43,060 nucleotides of DNA from Oscillospiraceae bacterium (GCA_022508725.1 JAFLUR010000001.1:1-43060), one strand, 5' to 3'; positions 15,454 through 24,871 are shown, counted from the stretch's first letter. Program-made: numbers and translations. Notes: generated by a model from the letters alone, not told the origin.

Positions 15454-15501
15454 GCCTACGCGTGCCGCGCCGTAGGTTTTATTTGTGCCTTGCGGCGCGG
15501 C
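15454..15501 (+). promoter_or_regulatory. Leader with two mutually exclusive stems before the U32 gene
   Basis: CCTACG (15455-15460) pairs with CGTAGG (15471-15476), followed by TTTTATTT, which is terminator-like. The loop segment GCCGCGCC (15464-15471) is also perfectly complementary to GGCGCGGC (15494-15501), which directly precedes the ribosome site GGAAAGGA. Only one of the two stems can form. This is a possible attenuator; no ligand or leader peptide is recognised. Confidence 0.4.
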
Positions 15502-15521
15502 GGAAAGGAATGGTTGCAAAA

Positions 15522-16760
15522 ATGAATAAAAAACCCGAACTGCTTGCGCCCGGGGGAAGTCTTGAAAAGCTGAAAACAGCCGTAATATACGGGGCAGATG
15601 CGGTTTATATAGGCGGTGAGGCATATTCGCTGCGCGCCGCCGCCGAGAATTTTTCGGCGGAAGACATGCGCCGTGGGCTCGATTTCGCCCATGAACGCGG
15701 AAAAAAGGTCTATCTTACCGCCAACATTATTCCGCATAATAAGGATATTGACAATCTTAAAGCCTTTACCGACGACCTGCGCGGTCTTGAATTTGACGGA
15801 ATACTTGTTGCCGATTTGGGTATGTTTTCGCTTTTTCGGGAATATATGCCCGATATGCCTCTGCATATAAGCACGCAGGCAAATAACGTAAACTATGCAA
15901 GCGCCCGTATGTGGCATCGGCTGGGCGCGAAAAGGGTAGTCCTTGCCCGCGAGATGAGCTTGGATGAAATCAAGGAGATACGCAGCAAGGTTCCCGGCGA
16001 TCTGGAGCTTGAAGCGTTTGTGCACGGCGCAATGTGCATATCCTATTCCGGGAGATGCCTTTTGAGCAATTATATGACCGGCAGGGATTCCAATATGGGG
16101 CAATGCGCCCATCCGTGCCGCTGGAATTATTCTTTGACCGAGCAGACCCGGCCCGGGGAATACTTTGACATATACGAAAACGAGCGCGGCAGCTTTATAT
16201 TCAATTCAAAGGATCTGTGTACCATCGCTCATATTCCCGAGCTTGTAAAAAGCGGTATAGACAGCTTTAAAATAGAGGGACGCGTCAAAACCGCGTATTA
16301 CACCGCAACCGTTGTCAAGGCATACCGGGAGGAAATCGACCGCTATTTCGAGGATCCCCAAAATTATGCATTTGACGAAAAACAGCTTGAGGAGCTCTGC
16401 AAGGTCAGTCACCGCCCGTATTATACAGGCTTTTATTTGGGCAGACCGGATGAAAACGCGCAGGTATACGCATCAAGCTCATATATAAGGGATTACGACA
16501 TAATAGGCGTGGTCCGGGAATATGACGAAAAAACGAAGCTTGCGGTAATAACACAGAAAAACAGATTTTTTGAGGGCGATGAAATTGAAATAATGCAGCC
16601 GGGCAAACCGTTTTTCAAACAAACCGTGCGCGACATGAAGAACGAAAACGGCGAAAGCATAACGGTCGCACCCCATGCGGCAATGACAGTTATCATGCCG
16701 ACAGACGAGCCTGTCACGGAAAATGCCGTAATACGCAAGAGAATAAACAGGGCGAATTAA
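15522..16760 (+). CDS. U32-family protein, probably tRNA uridine hydroxylation (TrhP-like)
   Basis: A 412-residue protein of the collagenase-like U32 family. It begins PELLAPGGSLEKLKTAVIYGADAVYIGG (given in part) and carries the U32 signature EAFVHGAMCISYSGRC around residues 184-199, plus further Cys in GQCAHPC. In bacteria the close relatives YegQ/YrrO (TrhP) act in prephenate-dependent 5-hydroxylation of tRNA U34. Protease activity is not established for them. The ATG (15522-15524) starts MNKKPELLAPGG; upstream in-frame starts lack support. AAGGA lies about 12 bases upstream, just after a stem-forming leader. It runs opposite to the flavodiiron gene. The next gene starts 45 bases downstream. 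Confidence 0.9.
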   Translation: MNKKPELLAPGGSLEKLKTAVIYGADAVYIGGEAYSLRAAAENFSAEDMRRGLDFAHERGKKVYLTANIIPHNKDIDNLKAFTDDLRGLEFDGILVADLGMFSLFREYMPDMPLHISTQANNVNYASARMWHRLGAKRVVLAREMSLDEIKEIRSKVPGDLELEAFVHGAMCISYSGRCLLSNYMTGRDSNMGQCAHPCRWNYSLTEQTRPGEYFDIYENERGSFIFNSKDLCTIAHIPELVKSGIDSFKIEGRVKTAYYTATVVKAYREEIDRYFEDPQNYAFDEKQLEELCKVSHRPYYTGFYLGRPDENAQVYASSSYIRDYDIIGVVREYDEKTKLAVITQKNRFFEGDEIEIMQPGKPFFKQTVRDMKNENGESITVAPHAAMTVIMPTDEPVTENAVIRKRINRAN

Positions 16761-16783
16761 ACCGGTTTAAAGGTAATCAAAAA
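16757..16783 (+). repeat. Palindrome plus solo copy of the family B word
   Basis: TTAAACCGGTTTAA (16757-16770) is a perfect 14-bp palindrome that contains the U32 stop codon. It overlaps TTTAAAGGTAATCAAAAA (16766-16783). This 18-base word is identical to the one in element B3 at 43021 and nearly so in B1 and C. Confidence 0.55.
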
Positions 16784-16805
16784 AATCAACATCGGAGGAT
16801 ATAAA

Positions 16806-18362
16806 GTGAAAATTACTGTAATAGGCGCCGGACCCGCCGGCATCACATCGGCTTACGAGCTTATAAAAAGAAACAACAGCGATGATATTACCGTTATCGA
16901 GGCATCACCCCATATAGGGGGAATATCCCGGACGGTAAATCACAACGGCAACAGAATGGATATAGGCGGTCACAGATTTTTTTCGAAAAGCGACCGCGTG
17001 ACCGATTGGTGGTATGAAATTCTTTCACCTCAGGGCGCGCCGTCTGCGGACGACAAACTTCTGAACAGAGAAAAATCATACGACGCCGCGGGAGCTGATC
17101 CGGAAAAAACCGATACCGTCATGCTGAAAAGACACCGTGTATCGAGAATATACCACAAAAATAAATTTTTCGACTATCCCATTTCCATGAAACTCGCAAC
17201 GATAAAGAATATGGGATTTGCAACAACGGCGGCGGCGGGATTTTCATATCTGAAATCATGTATGTTCAAACTGCCCGAAACCTCTCTTGAAAATTTCTAT
17301 ATAAATCGTTTCGGCAAAAAACTGTATTCCATGTTTTTTGAAGGATATACCGAAAAGGTCTGGGGCAGACACCCCTCTCAAATTTCGGCGGACTGGGGAG
17401 CTCAAAGGGTAAAGGGGCTCTCGGTACGCGCTGTATTGAAGGATATGCTCGGAAAGCTCACGGGCAGCGGCAAGGAGGTCGAAACATCGCTTATCGAAGA
17501 ATTTTACTATCCGAAATACGGTCCGGGACAGCTTTGGGAAACAGCTCTCGAAACAGCCGTAAGCCGTGGGGTAAAGCTTATAAAGAACGCCGAAGTCATT
17601 AGGCTGAACACATCCGGCGGGCGGATAACCGGAGTGACCTATTCCGAAAACGGCGAGGAAAAAACGCTTAATTCGGATATAGTCATTTCATCAATGCCGA
17701 TAAAGGATCTGATCGCGGCAATCGACGCGCCCGTACCGGATGACACAGCAAAGGCGGCGGACGGACTTCCTTACCGCGATTTCATAACGGTGGGGCTTTC
17801 GCTCAACAAATTAAAGCTCGAAAATACAACCGATATTCCGAACTTTAACGGCCTTGTTCCGGACTGCTGGATATATGTTCAGGATACAAGCGTTAAACTC
17901 GGACGTATTCAGATTTTCAACAACTGGTCGCCGTATATGGTAAATGATTTTCAAAACACCGTATGGATAGGTCTGGAATATTTCTGCAATGAGGGCGATG
18001 ATATGTGGACGACTCCCGATAAGGAGTTTATCGATTTTGCGGCGGACGAGCTTGAAAGGATCGGGATCATCTCAAAGAGCGATATTCTCGATTCGCATAT
18101 CGAACACATAAAAAAAGCGTATCCCGCTTATTTTGACACATACAGCCGCATGGACGACATAAAAGCATATCTTGACGGCTTTGACAATCTGTTCTGCATC
18201 GGAAGAAACGGTCAGCACAGGTATAACAATATGGATCACTCCATGATCACCGCTTTTGAAACGGTTGATGAGATCATATCGGCGGCATCATCGGGCAGAG
18301 CGTACAATAAGGATAAAATATGGAATGTAAATGCGGAGAAGGATTATCATGAAAAAAAATAA
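16806..18362 (+). CDS. NAD(P)/FAD-dependent oxidoreductase, UDP-galactopyranose-mutase/amine-oxidase-like
   Basis: A 518-residue flavoprotein. The N-terminal dinucleotide motif is VIGAGPAGITSAYEL (4-18). The ribose-binding EASPHIGGISRT and the following NRMDIGGHRFF resemble the UDP-galactopyranose mutase, protoporphyrinogen oxidase and amine oxidase superfamily. There is no signal peptide. The GTG start at 16806 has GGAGG seven bases upstream. It overlaps the next gene, a membrane glycosyltransferase, by 14 bases, so a role in making or modifying a sugar donor or lipid-linked sugar is plausible. The exact substrate is unknown. Confidence 0.85.
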   Translation: MKITVIGAGPAGITSAYELIKRNNSDDITVIEASPHIGGISRTVNHNGNRMDIGGHRFFSKSDRVTDWWYEILSPQGAPSADDKLLNREKSYDAAGADPEKTDTVMLKRHRVSRIYHKNKFFDYPISMKLATIKNMGFATTAAAGFSYLKSCMFKLPETSLENFYINRFGKKLYSMFFEGYTEKVWGRHPSQISADWGAQRVKGLSVRAVLKDMLGKLTGSGKEVETSLIEEFYYPKYGPGQLWETALETAVSRGVKLIKNAEVIRLNTSGGRITGVTYSENGEEKTLNSDIVISSMPIKDLIAAIDAPVPDDTAKAADGLPYRDFITVGLSLNKLKLENTTDIPNFNGLVPDCWIYVQDTSVKLGRIQIFNNWSPYMVNDFQNTVWIGLEYFCNEGDDMWTTPDKEFIDFAADELERIGIISKSDILDSHIEHIKKAYPAYFDTYSRMDDIKAYLDGFDNLFCIGRNGQHRYNNMDHSMITAFETVDEIISAASSGRAYNKDKIWNVNAEKDYHEKK

Positions 18363-19848
18363 TATAAACGACACACTCAAAAGCCCCCGGCTGCCTGTCG
18401 CCGTCCTTTGCTTTATCCCGCTTCTGTCGGTAATTGCGGCGCATTGTCTGAACATCACCGACGAGGCAAACGTAATGTTTCTTATGCGCTGCGCGATTTT
18501 ATGCGTGGGACTGTGCGCGGTCGCGGACGCATACAAGGGCAGACTTACAAGCGAAAAAATCATATTTCTGCTCCTGTTTATCGGAGTTATAATGCGCTGC
18601 GGCTATACGGTATATACCCATGCGTTCACAAGATCGCACGACATAGGCGTAAACAACGAAACCGGCGTCGGACACTGGGGATACATCAATCATGTTATGA
18701 ACGGACGGCTCCCTCCGAGCAACGAATATCAGTTCTATCAGCCGCCGTTTTATTATATGATCTCCTCCCTGTTCATACGGATCGCAATGATATTTACGGG
18801 CAGCCGGAAATGGAGCGATTTTATGTTTATGGCTCAGACGGTATCGTGCACCGCCTCGGTCATAGGGCTTATCACCCTGCCCGCCGTTATGAACAAGCTG
18901 AATATCAAAAAAAGCGCGCAGATAATCCCCGTTGCCGTTACCGCTCTCTATCCGGTCCAATTTATGACGGCCGGGAGCATGAACAACGACGCGCTCGTTT
19001 TTATGTTTATGATGCTTTCGCTTTACAGCACCCTGCTTTGGGCGAGGGAACGCAGGCTTAAATATATAATTTTCATAGCGCTGTCAACAGGCTTCGGTAT
19101 GATGACGAAAATCAACTGCGGAGTGACCGCGCTCATAACCGGTCCGATAATGCTTTATTTCCTTTTCACCGGTATTTGTTCCGGCAAACGCTGCGAGCTG
19201 AAAAGCTTGATATTTCAATTATGCGTGTTTGCCGTAATCGTATTTCCGCTCGGTCTGTGGTATCCGATAAGAAATCTGATACTGTTCGATCAGCCGCTTA
19301 ATTATGTTCATATTCTGGGAACAAACTCGTTCGTTTATACGGGCGACGCATCGTGGTATGACAGATGGCTCAACATACCCTTTTTCGATTTTATCAAAAA
19401 TCCCTATACCGATATGGGCAGCGACACGAGCATATGGATGCTTCTGATAAAGACCGGCGTTCACGGCGAATGGTCGTTCGATTGGCTTGCGCCCGCGGCG
19501 GCATGGCTCATCGAATACGTTCATGCCGCGGTCATACTGATGACGGTCATTTCGGCGGTATTCTCCGTGATACGCCTAAAAGGGAATAAAGCCGCCGTAT
19601 ATTCCTCCGGCGCCGTTTGGGGACTTATGACGATATTATATATAATGTTCAACATACAATATCCTTACAGCTGTTCCGCCGATTTCCGCTATATGCTTTT
19701 ATGGCAGGTATCGGGCGCGGCGCTTACGGGCATATTCGCGGAATATCTTAAAAATACCGGAAATAAGCTCTCCGTATGCGCATATAACACGATATGCGTT
19801 TTAACCGCCTCATTCTGTATACTGAGCGTCATACATTTTTGCAGGTAA
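18349..19848 (+). CDS. Polytopic membrane glycosyltransferase, PMT/GT39-like
   Basis: A 499-residue protein with about ten to twelve hydrophobic helices. After the first helices a large loop contains SHDIGVNNETGVGHWGYINH and YQPPFYYMISSLF. The latter resembles the PPLYY-type motif of lipid-phosphate-sugar dependent glycosyltransferases (ArnT/PMT/GT39). These transfer a sugar from a polyprenyl carrier outside the membrane. The ATG (18349-18351) has GGAGAAGG upstream and lies inside the end of the preceding oxidoreductase gene, so translation is coupled. The acceptor is unknown; with several S-layer-type proteins nearby, surface glycosylation is a reasonable guess. A strong terminator follows. 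Confidence 0.85.
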   Translation: MKKNNINDTLKSPRLPVAVLCFIPLLSVIAAHCLNITDEANVMFLMRCAILCVGLCAVADAYKGRLTSEKIIFLLLFIGVIMRCGYTVYTHAFTRSHDIGVNNETGVGHWGYINHVMNGRLPPSNEYQFYQPPFYYMISSLFIRIAMIFTGSRKWSDFMFMAQTVSCTASVIGLITLPAVMNKLNIKKSAQIIPVAVTALYPVQFMTAGSMNNDALVFMFMMLSLYSTLLWARERRLKYIIFIALSTGFGMMTKINCGVTALITGPIMLYFLFTGICSGKRCELKSLIFQLCVFAVIVFPLGLWYPIRNLILFDQPLNYVHILGTNSFVYTGDASWYDRWLNIPFFDFIKNPYTDMGSDTSIWMLLIKTGVHGEWSFDWLAPAAAWLIEYVHAAVILMTVISAVFSVIRLKGNKAAVYSSGAVWGLMTILYIMFNIQYPYSCSADFRYMLLWQVSGAALTGIFAEYLKNTGNKLSVCAYNTICVLTASFCILSVIHFCR

Positions 19849-19863
19849 AAAATATTCCCGTAC

Positions 19864-19907
19864 AAAAAGCCTTGTTCCGCATAAAAGCTTGCGGAACAAG
19901 GCTTTTT
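19864..19907. terminator. Strong bidirectional terminator
   Basis: AAAAAGCCTTGTTCCGC (19864-19880) and its perfect inverse (19891-19907) form a 17-bp hairpin around a 10-base loop. A and T runs at the two edges let it act on both strands. It separates the convergent glycosyltransferase and GH2 genes. Confidence 0.95.
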
Positions 19908-19915
19908 CCTTAAAA

Positions 19916-22657
19916 TTACTTCCTTATAATAACGACGCTCTTTGATATTCCGCCGTTATCATCCTTTTCACTGCTGTGGATTACCACATCTATCGCCATA
20001 TCTCCCGAGACTTCTGCGTCAAGCGGTATTTTGATCTGTCTGCCCCATCGGCAGTCGCCCTCAAACACACATTCTCCGTTGATATAAACATATCCCTTGT
20101 TTCCTTTCAATTCATTGAATACTATCTCGTGACTTCCCTTCTTGTCAAGCGTCACGGTCGTTTTGTAAAGTCCGTATCCCGTCTTTCCGTCATACCGGGG
20201 ATCGTCTCCGCTGCCCGAGGTATACACGCCCCATGTATTCATATCATGATCGGCTATCTTTTCACCCGGGTCGGGCATATCCTCCGACAATTCCAATTTC
20301 GATCTCCATGTCGTTACATATATTTCCGATACCTCGCCGAGCCAGCGTATCTTATCCGCGCTTTCCCTAACGCCGATAACCGCCTCTCCCGTCTCGAGTC
20401 CGTCCGAACGGACCGTTACCCGTATCTCCTTTGCTCCCGTATGCTCTATTACAGCCTGCGCATAGCCGTTGAACAAATGTCTTTGCTCCGCCTTGTCGCT
20501 CTCATGACTGTTGGGATCGCCGTTTCCGACTCCTATAATCTTCGCGCCCTCCGCGGATATCTTCATAAGATTATCCGCGCACGGAACGATAACGCCGTTT
20601 TTATCCGTCGTCCAGATATTGACTATCGCCGTGTCGCGCCCGCTGTCATAAACATAATTTCTTGCCGGCTTCACGATTATCTTTGCCGGCTCCTCCGCCG
20701 TTCTTACCTCTGCCGCAGCCGCCTTTTCCCCGTTTTTGTAGCCGTACATGAGAAGCGCGCCCTTTTCGTAAGGCACCTCCCACTCCTGCATATCATACCT
20801 ATCCACACTCTTTCTTCCGAGTGATTTCCCGTTGAGGAAAAGCTCCGCCTCCTCGCAGTTTGTATGTGTCATTACCTTTATCGGCGTGCCCTCCGGAACG
20901 TCATGCGTCCAATGCGGCAGTATATGGATCATGGGCTTATCGGTAAAATACGCCTTGTTCAGATAAAACGCGTCCTTTTTAAAGCCGCAGGTATCCATAA
21001 TTCCGAACTGCGTTCCTATACTCGGCCATTTGTACGGAGTCGGCTCGCCGCGGTAATCAAATCCCGTCCATATAAACAATCCGATCATATAACCGCGTTC
21101 ATTTATTTGACGGAAACCGTCCCTGTGCGTGTTTCCCCACGGCGCCGCCTCGGTATCGTAGCAATCTATGATATGCTTGTCGTTATCGGTCTTGTAGACC
21201 CCTCTCGTCTGGAACGCGCTGTTATTCTCCGAGCCTATCATCGGCTGATACGGATATTTTTCCCTAAACTCGTCAAGAATTTGAGTGTTGTAATTGAAGC
21301 CCGTAACATCCAAAAGCTCGCCGCAGCCGTCCTTTTCAAAAAATCCGGTATTCATCGCGCCCGTAAGAAATCTCGTATTGTCAAGCTTTCGCACCTCACA
21401 GGCAAGCCTCGACGCTATTTTGTATCCCGTCTTTGTTCCTTGATGCGGCTCTTCGTTAAACAGCGAATACATAATAACCGACGGATGATTCCGGTCACGC
21501 TTTACCATCGACCTGACGTCTCTTATCCCGTCCGGCGATGAATTGAAATTCCTGTTTTCATCCATAACAAGCAATCCGTATTTGTCGCACATATCCAGCA
21601 CATAGCTGTCCGGATTTCCGTGCGCGCATCTGTATGCGTTGGTTCCCATTTCCTTTAAAAGCTGTATTCTGTACTCATTCACATAATCCGGCACCGCGAC
21701 GCCCACTCCCGCGTGATCCTGATGATTGCACGTTCCGTAAAGAGTCACCTTGCGTCCGTTTAGGAAAAATCCGTCGTTCTCCGATATTTCGATCGTTCTG
21801 TAGCCGAAAACCGTTTCGGTCCTGTCAACGCTTTTTCCGTTGTCATACACAGCACATATCAGCTTGTAAAGATTGGGCGAATCTATATCCCACAGCTTGG
21901 GCAGATGCATTTCTATGTTGAGATTTGCCAAAGCCCTGCTGCCCGACGCCACCTTGACAAACCTGTTCACCTTTGAAGACACCTCCGCTCCGCTCTCGTT
22001 TACGATATACGCCTCGACCTCCACGCTTTTTCCGTTATAAGAGGAATTTTCGACCTCGACCTCGATCCGTGTGTCCCATATATTATCGGAAACCTTTCTC
22101 GGATTTACAAAAACCCCCCCGTGCGCTATATGGATCTTATCCTTAATATACAGATCGACATGACGGTATATACCGGCGCCCTCATACCACCAGCCCTCTA
22201 TGCTGTCCGCATCAACATGAACGACAAGCGTGTTGACATTCTCCCCGAACACCGCCATATCGGATATATCGCATACAAAGGACGTATATCCGCAGAAATT
22301 TCTTCCCACCGCAGAGCCGTTGCAGAAAACCTCGGCATGAGTCGCCACTCCCCCGAACTCGACAAGCACCTGTTTCCCCTCATCCTTTTTATCGAGATGA
22401 AATCTTCTCGCATACCACGCTCTGCCCCTGTTCTTATAGCCTCTCGCGGGTCCCTCTTTCTCGTCGAATTCATGCCCCACCGCAAAATCATGCGGCAGAT
22501 CGACCTTCACCCAGCCCTCGGCTCCGAAATCGGCGCTCGACTCGGGATGTCCTCCCGCCTTTGACGCCATATAAGTATAGGTATGACCCCTGTCCGAATT
22601 TGTCTCAAGCTCTCCCTCGTGAAAGAACCAGCCGTTATCCATTCTGTATTTCTTCAT
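19916..22657 (-). CDS. Glycoside hydrolase family 2 (beta-galactosidase-like)
   Basis: A 913-residue GH2 enzyme without a signal peptide, so probably cytoplasmic. Order: sugar-binding jelly roll (about 1-175), Ig-like domain (180-290), TIM barrel (295-590) and extra C-terminal beta domains to 913. The acid/base is E402 in LFNEEPH and the nucleophile E477 in IGSENNS. CNHQDHAGVG (310-319) and GNPDS are further GH2 landmarks. Domains after 600 resemble the DUF4982/Big-type extensions of polysaccharide-associated GH2s, and the last 120 residues look like another carbohydrate-binding fold. It likely acts on beta-galactosides or a related exo-sugar; specificity cannot be read from motifs. The ATG has GAGGGAG upstream. 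Confidence 0.92.
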   Translation of the reverse strand: MKKYRMDNGWFFHEGELETNSDRGHTYTYMASKAGGHPESSADFGAEGWVKVDLPHDFAVGHEFDEKEGPARGYKNRGRAWYARRFHLDKKDEGKQVLVEFGGVATHAEVFCNGSAVGRNFCGYTSFVCDISDMAVFGENVNTLVVHVDADSIEGWWYEGAGIYRHVDLYIKDKIHIAHGGVFVNPRKVSDNIWDTRIEVEVENSSYNGKSVEVEAYIVNESGAEVSSKVNRFVKVASGSRALANLNIEMHLPKLWDIDSPNLYKLICAVYDNGKSVDRTETVFGYRTIEISENDGFFLNGRKVTLYGTCNHQDHAGVGVAVPDYVNEYRIQLLKEMGTNAYRCAHGNPDSYVLDMCDKYGLLVMDENRNFNSSPDGIRDVRSMVKRDRNHPSVIMYSLFNEEPHQGTKTGYKIASRLACEVRKLDNTRFLTGAMNTGFFEKDGCGELLDVTGFNYNTQILDEFREKYPYQPMIGSENNSAFQTRGVYKTDNDKHIIDCYDTEAAPWGNTHRDGFRQINERGYMIGLFIWTGFDYRGEPTPYKWPSIGTQFGIMDTCGFKKDAFYLNKAYFTDKPMIHILPHWTHDVPEGTPIKVMTHTNCEEAELFLNGKSLGRKSVDRYDMQEWEVPYEKGALLMYGYKNGEKAAAAEVRTAEEPAKIIVKPARNYVYDSGRDTAIVNIWTTDKNGVIVPCADNLMKISAEGAKIIGVGNGDPNSHESDKAEQRHLFNGYAQAVIEHTGAKEIRVTVRSDGLETGEAVIGVRESADKIRWLGEVSEIYVTTWRSKLELSEDMPDPGEKIADHDMNTWGVYTSGSGDDPRYDGKTGYGLYKTTVTLDKKGSHEIVFNELKGNKGYVYINGECVFEGDCRWGRQIKIPLDAEVSGDMAIDVVIHSSEKDDNGGISKSVVIIRK

Positions 22658-22840
22658 AAAATCTCCCTCTCAGCCTGTATAATTTAATTATATCCTTATT
22701 ATACAATACCGGCGCAAAAAAATCTATAGTTTTTTTATTTTTTATTGTATAATATATATAATTCTCTCCGAAAACTTTGCCTATATCTGTTCAATTATCA
22801 GATATTTTTAACTTTTTATGAAAAATTATCGTTTAAGGGA

Positions 22841-22869
22841 TTGACAAACGAGTAAAAAGTATGTATAAT
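22841..22869 (+). promoter_or_regulatory. Consensus promoter of the secreted EWK-repeat gene
   Basis: -35 TTGACA (22841-22846), exactly 17 bases, -10 TATAAT (22864-22869): a perfect SigA consensus. The predicted start is near 22876, leaving a leader of about 165 bases. Near the leader's 5' end GGAA and TTCC, extended by ATTGATT and AATCGAT, form a stem-loop (about 22882-22917) that could stabilise the message. The rest of 22658-23041 is A/T-rich. A TATAAT with a poor -35 faces GH2 near 22700. Confidence 0.9.
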
Positions 22870-23041
22870 TTGATGTGGAAGATTGATTTCGGAATATCTG
22901 TGTTCCTTAATCGATAAAATAAGTATACACTATGCAGTTTGACTTTATGAGTATAACATTTGCCTGCACTTATTTATAAAGTAAACGCGCATTATGGTAT
23001 ATATAAAAATATTTTTTAGAATTTTAGGGAGGAAAAACAAA

Positions 23042-24688
23042 ATGAAAATGTTAAAAAAAGCAGTTACCGCTGCTGTAACATTTGCTCTCGCCGTAAGCTC
23101 GGTAGCGGCTATGGCGTGCAGCAACGACTCATTCTTGGGCTATGATCAGGATAATATCTATTCAAGCAATTACGGCAAGCTCTATTACTGCCCGGAATCG
23201 AATACAACTTATGTAGACGGTTATGCGGGAAAGGTTGAATGGAAGCACGCTTATTTCGAGGCTGACTATCCGTTCCTTGAAGTTGTTGAGCTTTATCTCG
23301 ACGACAAACCGACAGGCAAAACTCAGTATGCGGGACTTCCCGATTCCGAAACGGTTTTGAAGCCGGAATTCTGGGAAGCAAAATATCCTTATCAGATCTA
23401 TTCAAGACTTTATGCAGGTCTTTCATCCGCAAACAAGGCAACCGACTGGGTTGTTAATTCGGGCGAAACCGAAAATGTTGTAGGCACATTTGATTACGCA
23501 GGTTTCGATATTTACGCTTGGGTAAACGGAGCTGTTAAAGATGTAAGCTTCCTTTACGCGGAGCATGCAGAGAAATTCGGTGTTGTTACCGATAACCCCG
23601 TAAACAACTTCGGTGTGGACGGCGGTATGTGGGCATTGGCTGACGCTTATTATTCGGCGGCTACATACTTGGGCGCCGACGGCAACTATTACTTCACCGA
23701 TGCGTTCCTTTCCGGCGATACAATGTTCAAGGATTTCGTTGATAATAGCATCGACAATTATGTAAGAAATATCAATTGGCTCAAGCTTGCAGGTCCCGAT
23801 TATTATACAGGCGGCACAAGATATGTTGATACCGTAAACGATATCATCAACGGCAAGCCGTGCACATGGTATGACGAGATTCTTATTCTCGCAGGCAATC
23901 CTGTTGATTATGAGTGGAAGACGGTAGGTTATGAGGCTGAATATCCGTACAGATATTATCAGATCCTTTATGTAGACGGTGTTCCCATGGACGGTGCATC
24001 AGTTGAATTGGTTGGTTCATGGTCTTTTGTTGAAGAAGACATCAACAAGACATATCCTTCGGAATCCGAGTACATCAAGACTGTTACCGTAGATCCCGTA
24101 ACCAACGCTCAGATATATGTTGATTCGGCTGTTCAGGTTCCCGCTAACGGTTTGATCAAGCAATACAAGCTTAACTCGGTAGCTGACAGATCGCACTTAC
24201 CTTATATCTTCAGATACACAGGCGGCTGCGCTTCGCCTAAGGTAGAGTGGAAGTATGCATTCACAGAAGCTGCTTATCCGCACGCTATAATCGAGCAGTT
24301 GTTCCTCGACGGTAAAGCAACAGAGTATTGGCGTAAATCCGGTGAGAACGCTGCTTCGAAACCGGAGCTTGAGTACAACTCAAACAATCCGAGATATTAC
24401 AAAGTAAATATCACAAGTCCGTATGCTGAAGAGATCCTTCAGAAGTTTGTATCATCATATTATCCGCTTCACGATTATAACTGCATCGTAGCAGGTGATG
24501 ATTATTACATTCCGTTCTCTGTAACACAGCTTTATGACGGTCATACAAAGTATACATGGTATTCGACACAGGTTGACAATGTAGCTAAGGTTGTTGCTGA
24601 AGATTTGGGTGTAAAGAGCGATGATATCGAATTCCTCGGTGCTTTCTATGATTACGCTGTTCAGCAGGGTATGATTTATGTTCAATAA
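23042..24688 (+). CDS. Secreted EWK-repeat protein, family not recognised
   Basis: A 548-residue protein with a classical signal peptide (MKMLKKAVTAAVTFALAVSS, cleavage near A25/C26). The AMAC junction is a poor lipobox, so it is probably a released protein rather than a lipoprotein. A motif of about 30 residues recurs three times: EWK at 66-68, 291-293 and 402-404, followed by EA.YP and then L(Y/F)(L/V)D(G/D).P. A partial fourth copy lies near 109-122. The protein is rich in Tyr, Trp and Asp, with no SLH, dockerin or catalytic motif I recognise. The ATG at 23042 has GGGAGG nine bases upstream and a consensus promoter. It is single-gene, ended by a terminator. A binding or structural role outside the cell is only a guess. 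Confidence 0.85.
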   Translation: MKMLKKAVTAAVTFALAVSSVAAMACSNDSFLGYDQDNIYSSNYGKLYYCPESNTTYVDGYAGKVEWKHAYFEADYPFLEVVELYLDDKPTGKTQYAGLPDSETVLKPEFWEAKYPYQIYSRLYAGLSSANKATDWVVNSGETENVVGTFDYAGFDIYAWVNGAVKDVSFLYAEHAEKFGVVTDNPVNNFGVDGGMWALADAYYSAATYLGADGNYYFTDAFLSGDTMFKDFVDNSIDNYVRNINWLKLAGPDYYTGGTRYVDTVNDIINGKPCTWYDEILILAGNPVDYEWKTVGYEAEYPYRYYQILYVDGVPMDGASVELVGSWSFVEEDINKTYPSESEYIKTVTVDPVTNAQIYVDSAVQVPANGLIKQYKLNSVADRSHLPYIFRYTGGCASPKVEWKYAFTEAAYPHAIIEQLFLDGKATEYWRKSGENAASKPELEYNSNNPRYYKVNITSPYAEEILQKFVSSYYPLHDYNCIVAGDDYYIPFSVTQLYDGHTKYTWYSTQVDNVAKVVAEDLGVKSDDIEFLGAFYDYAVQQGMIYVQ

Positions 24689-24748
24689 GAGCAGGCAAAT
24701 ATAATAGGGTAATATTCCTATTATAAAAAAGACTCATTAATATTAAAG

Positions 24749-24794
24749 AAAATACCGTTCTGTTATATTTTATATATGGCAGATCGGTATTTTT
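24749..24794 (+). terminator. Terminator of the secreted EWK-repeat gene
   Basis: AAAATACCGTTCTG (24749-24762) pairs with CAGATCGGTATTTT (24780-24793) with one mismatch, followed by T residues. A weaker A/T palindrome around 24697-24725 precedes it. Confidence 0.8.
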
Positions 24795-24871
24795 AATAAT
24801 GAATAGTATATAATAATTATTATGCACGGTTTTTGATATGTTATCCCTCTATTGCAGTTTTCAATATATCT

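Noticed and set aside
15456..16112. Minus-strand frame of 218 codons
   Set aside because: Antisense to the U32 gene, which carries its family signature.
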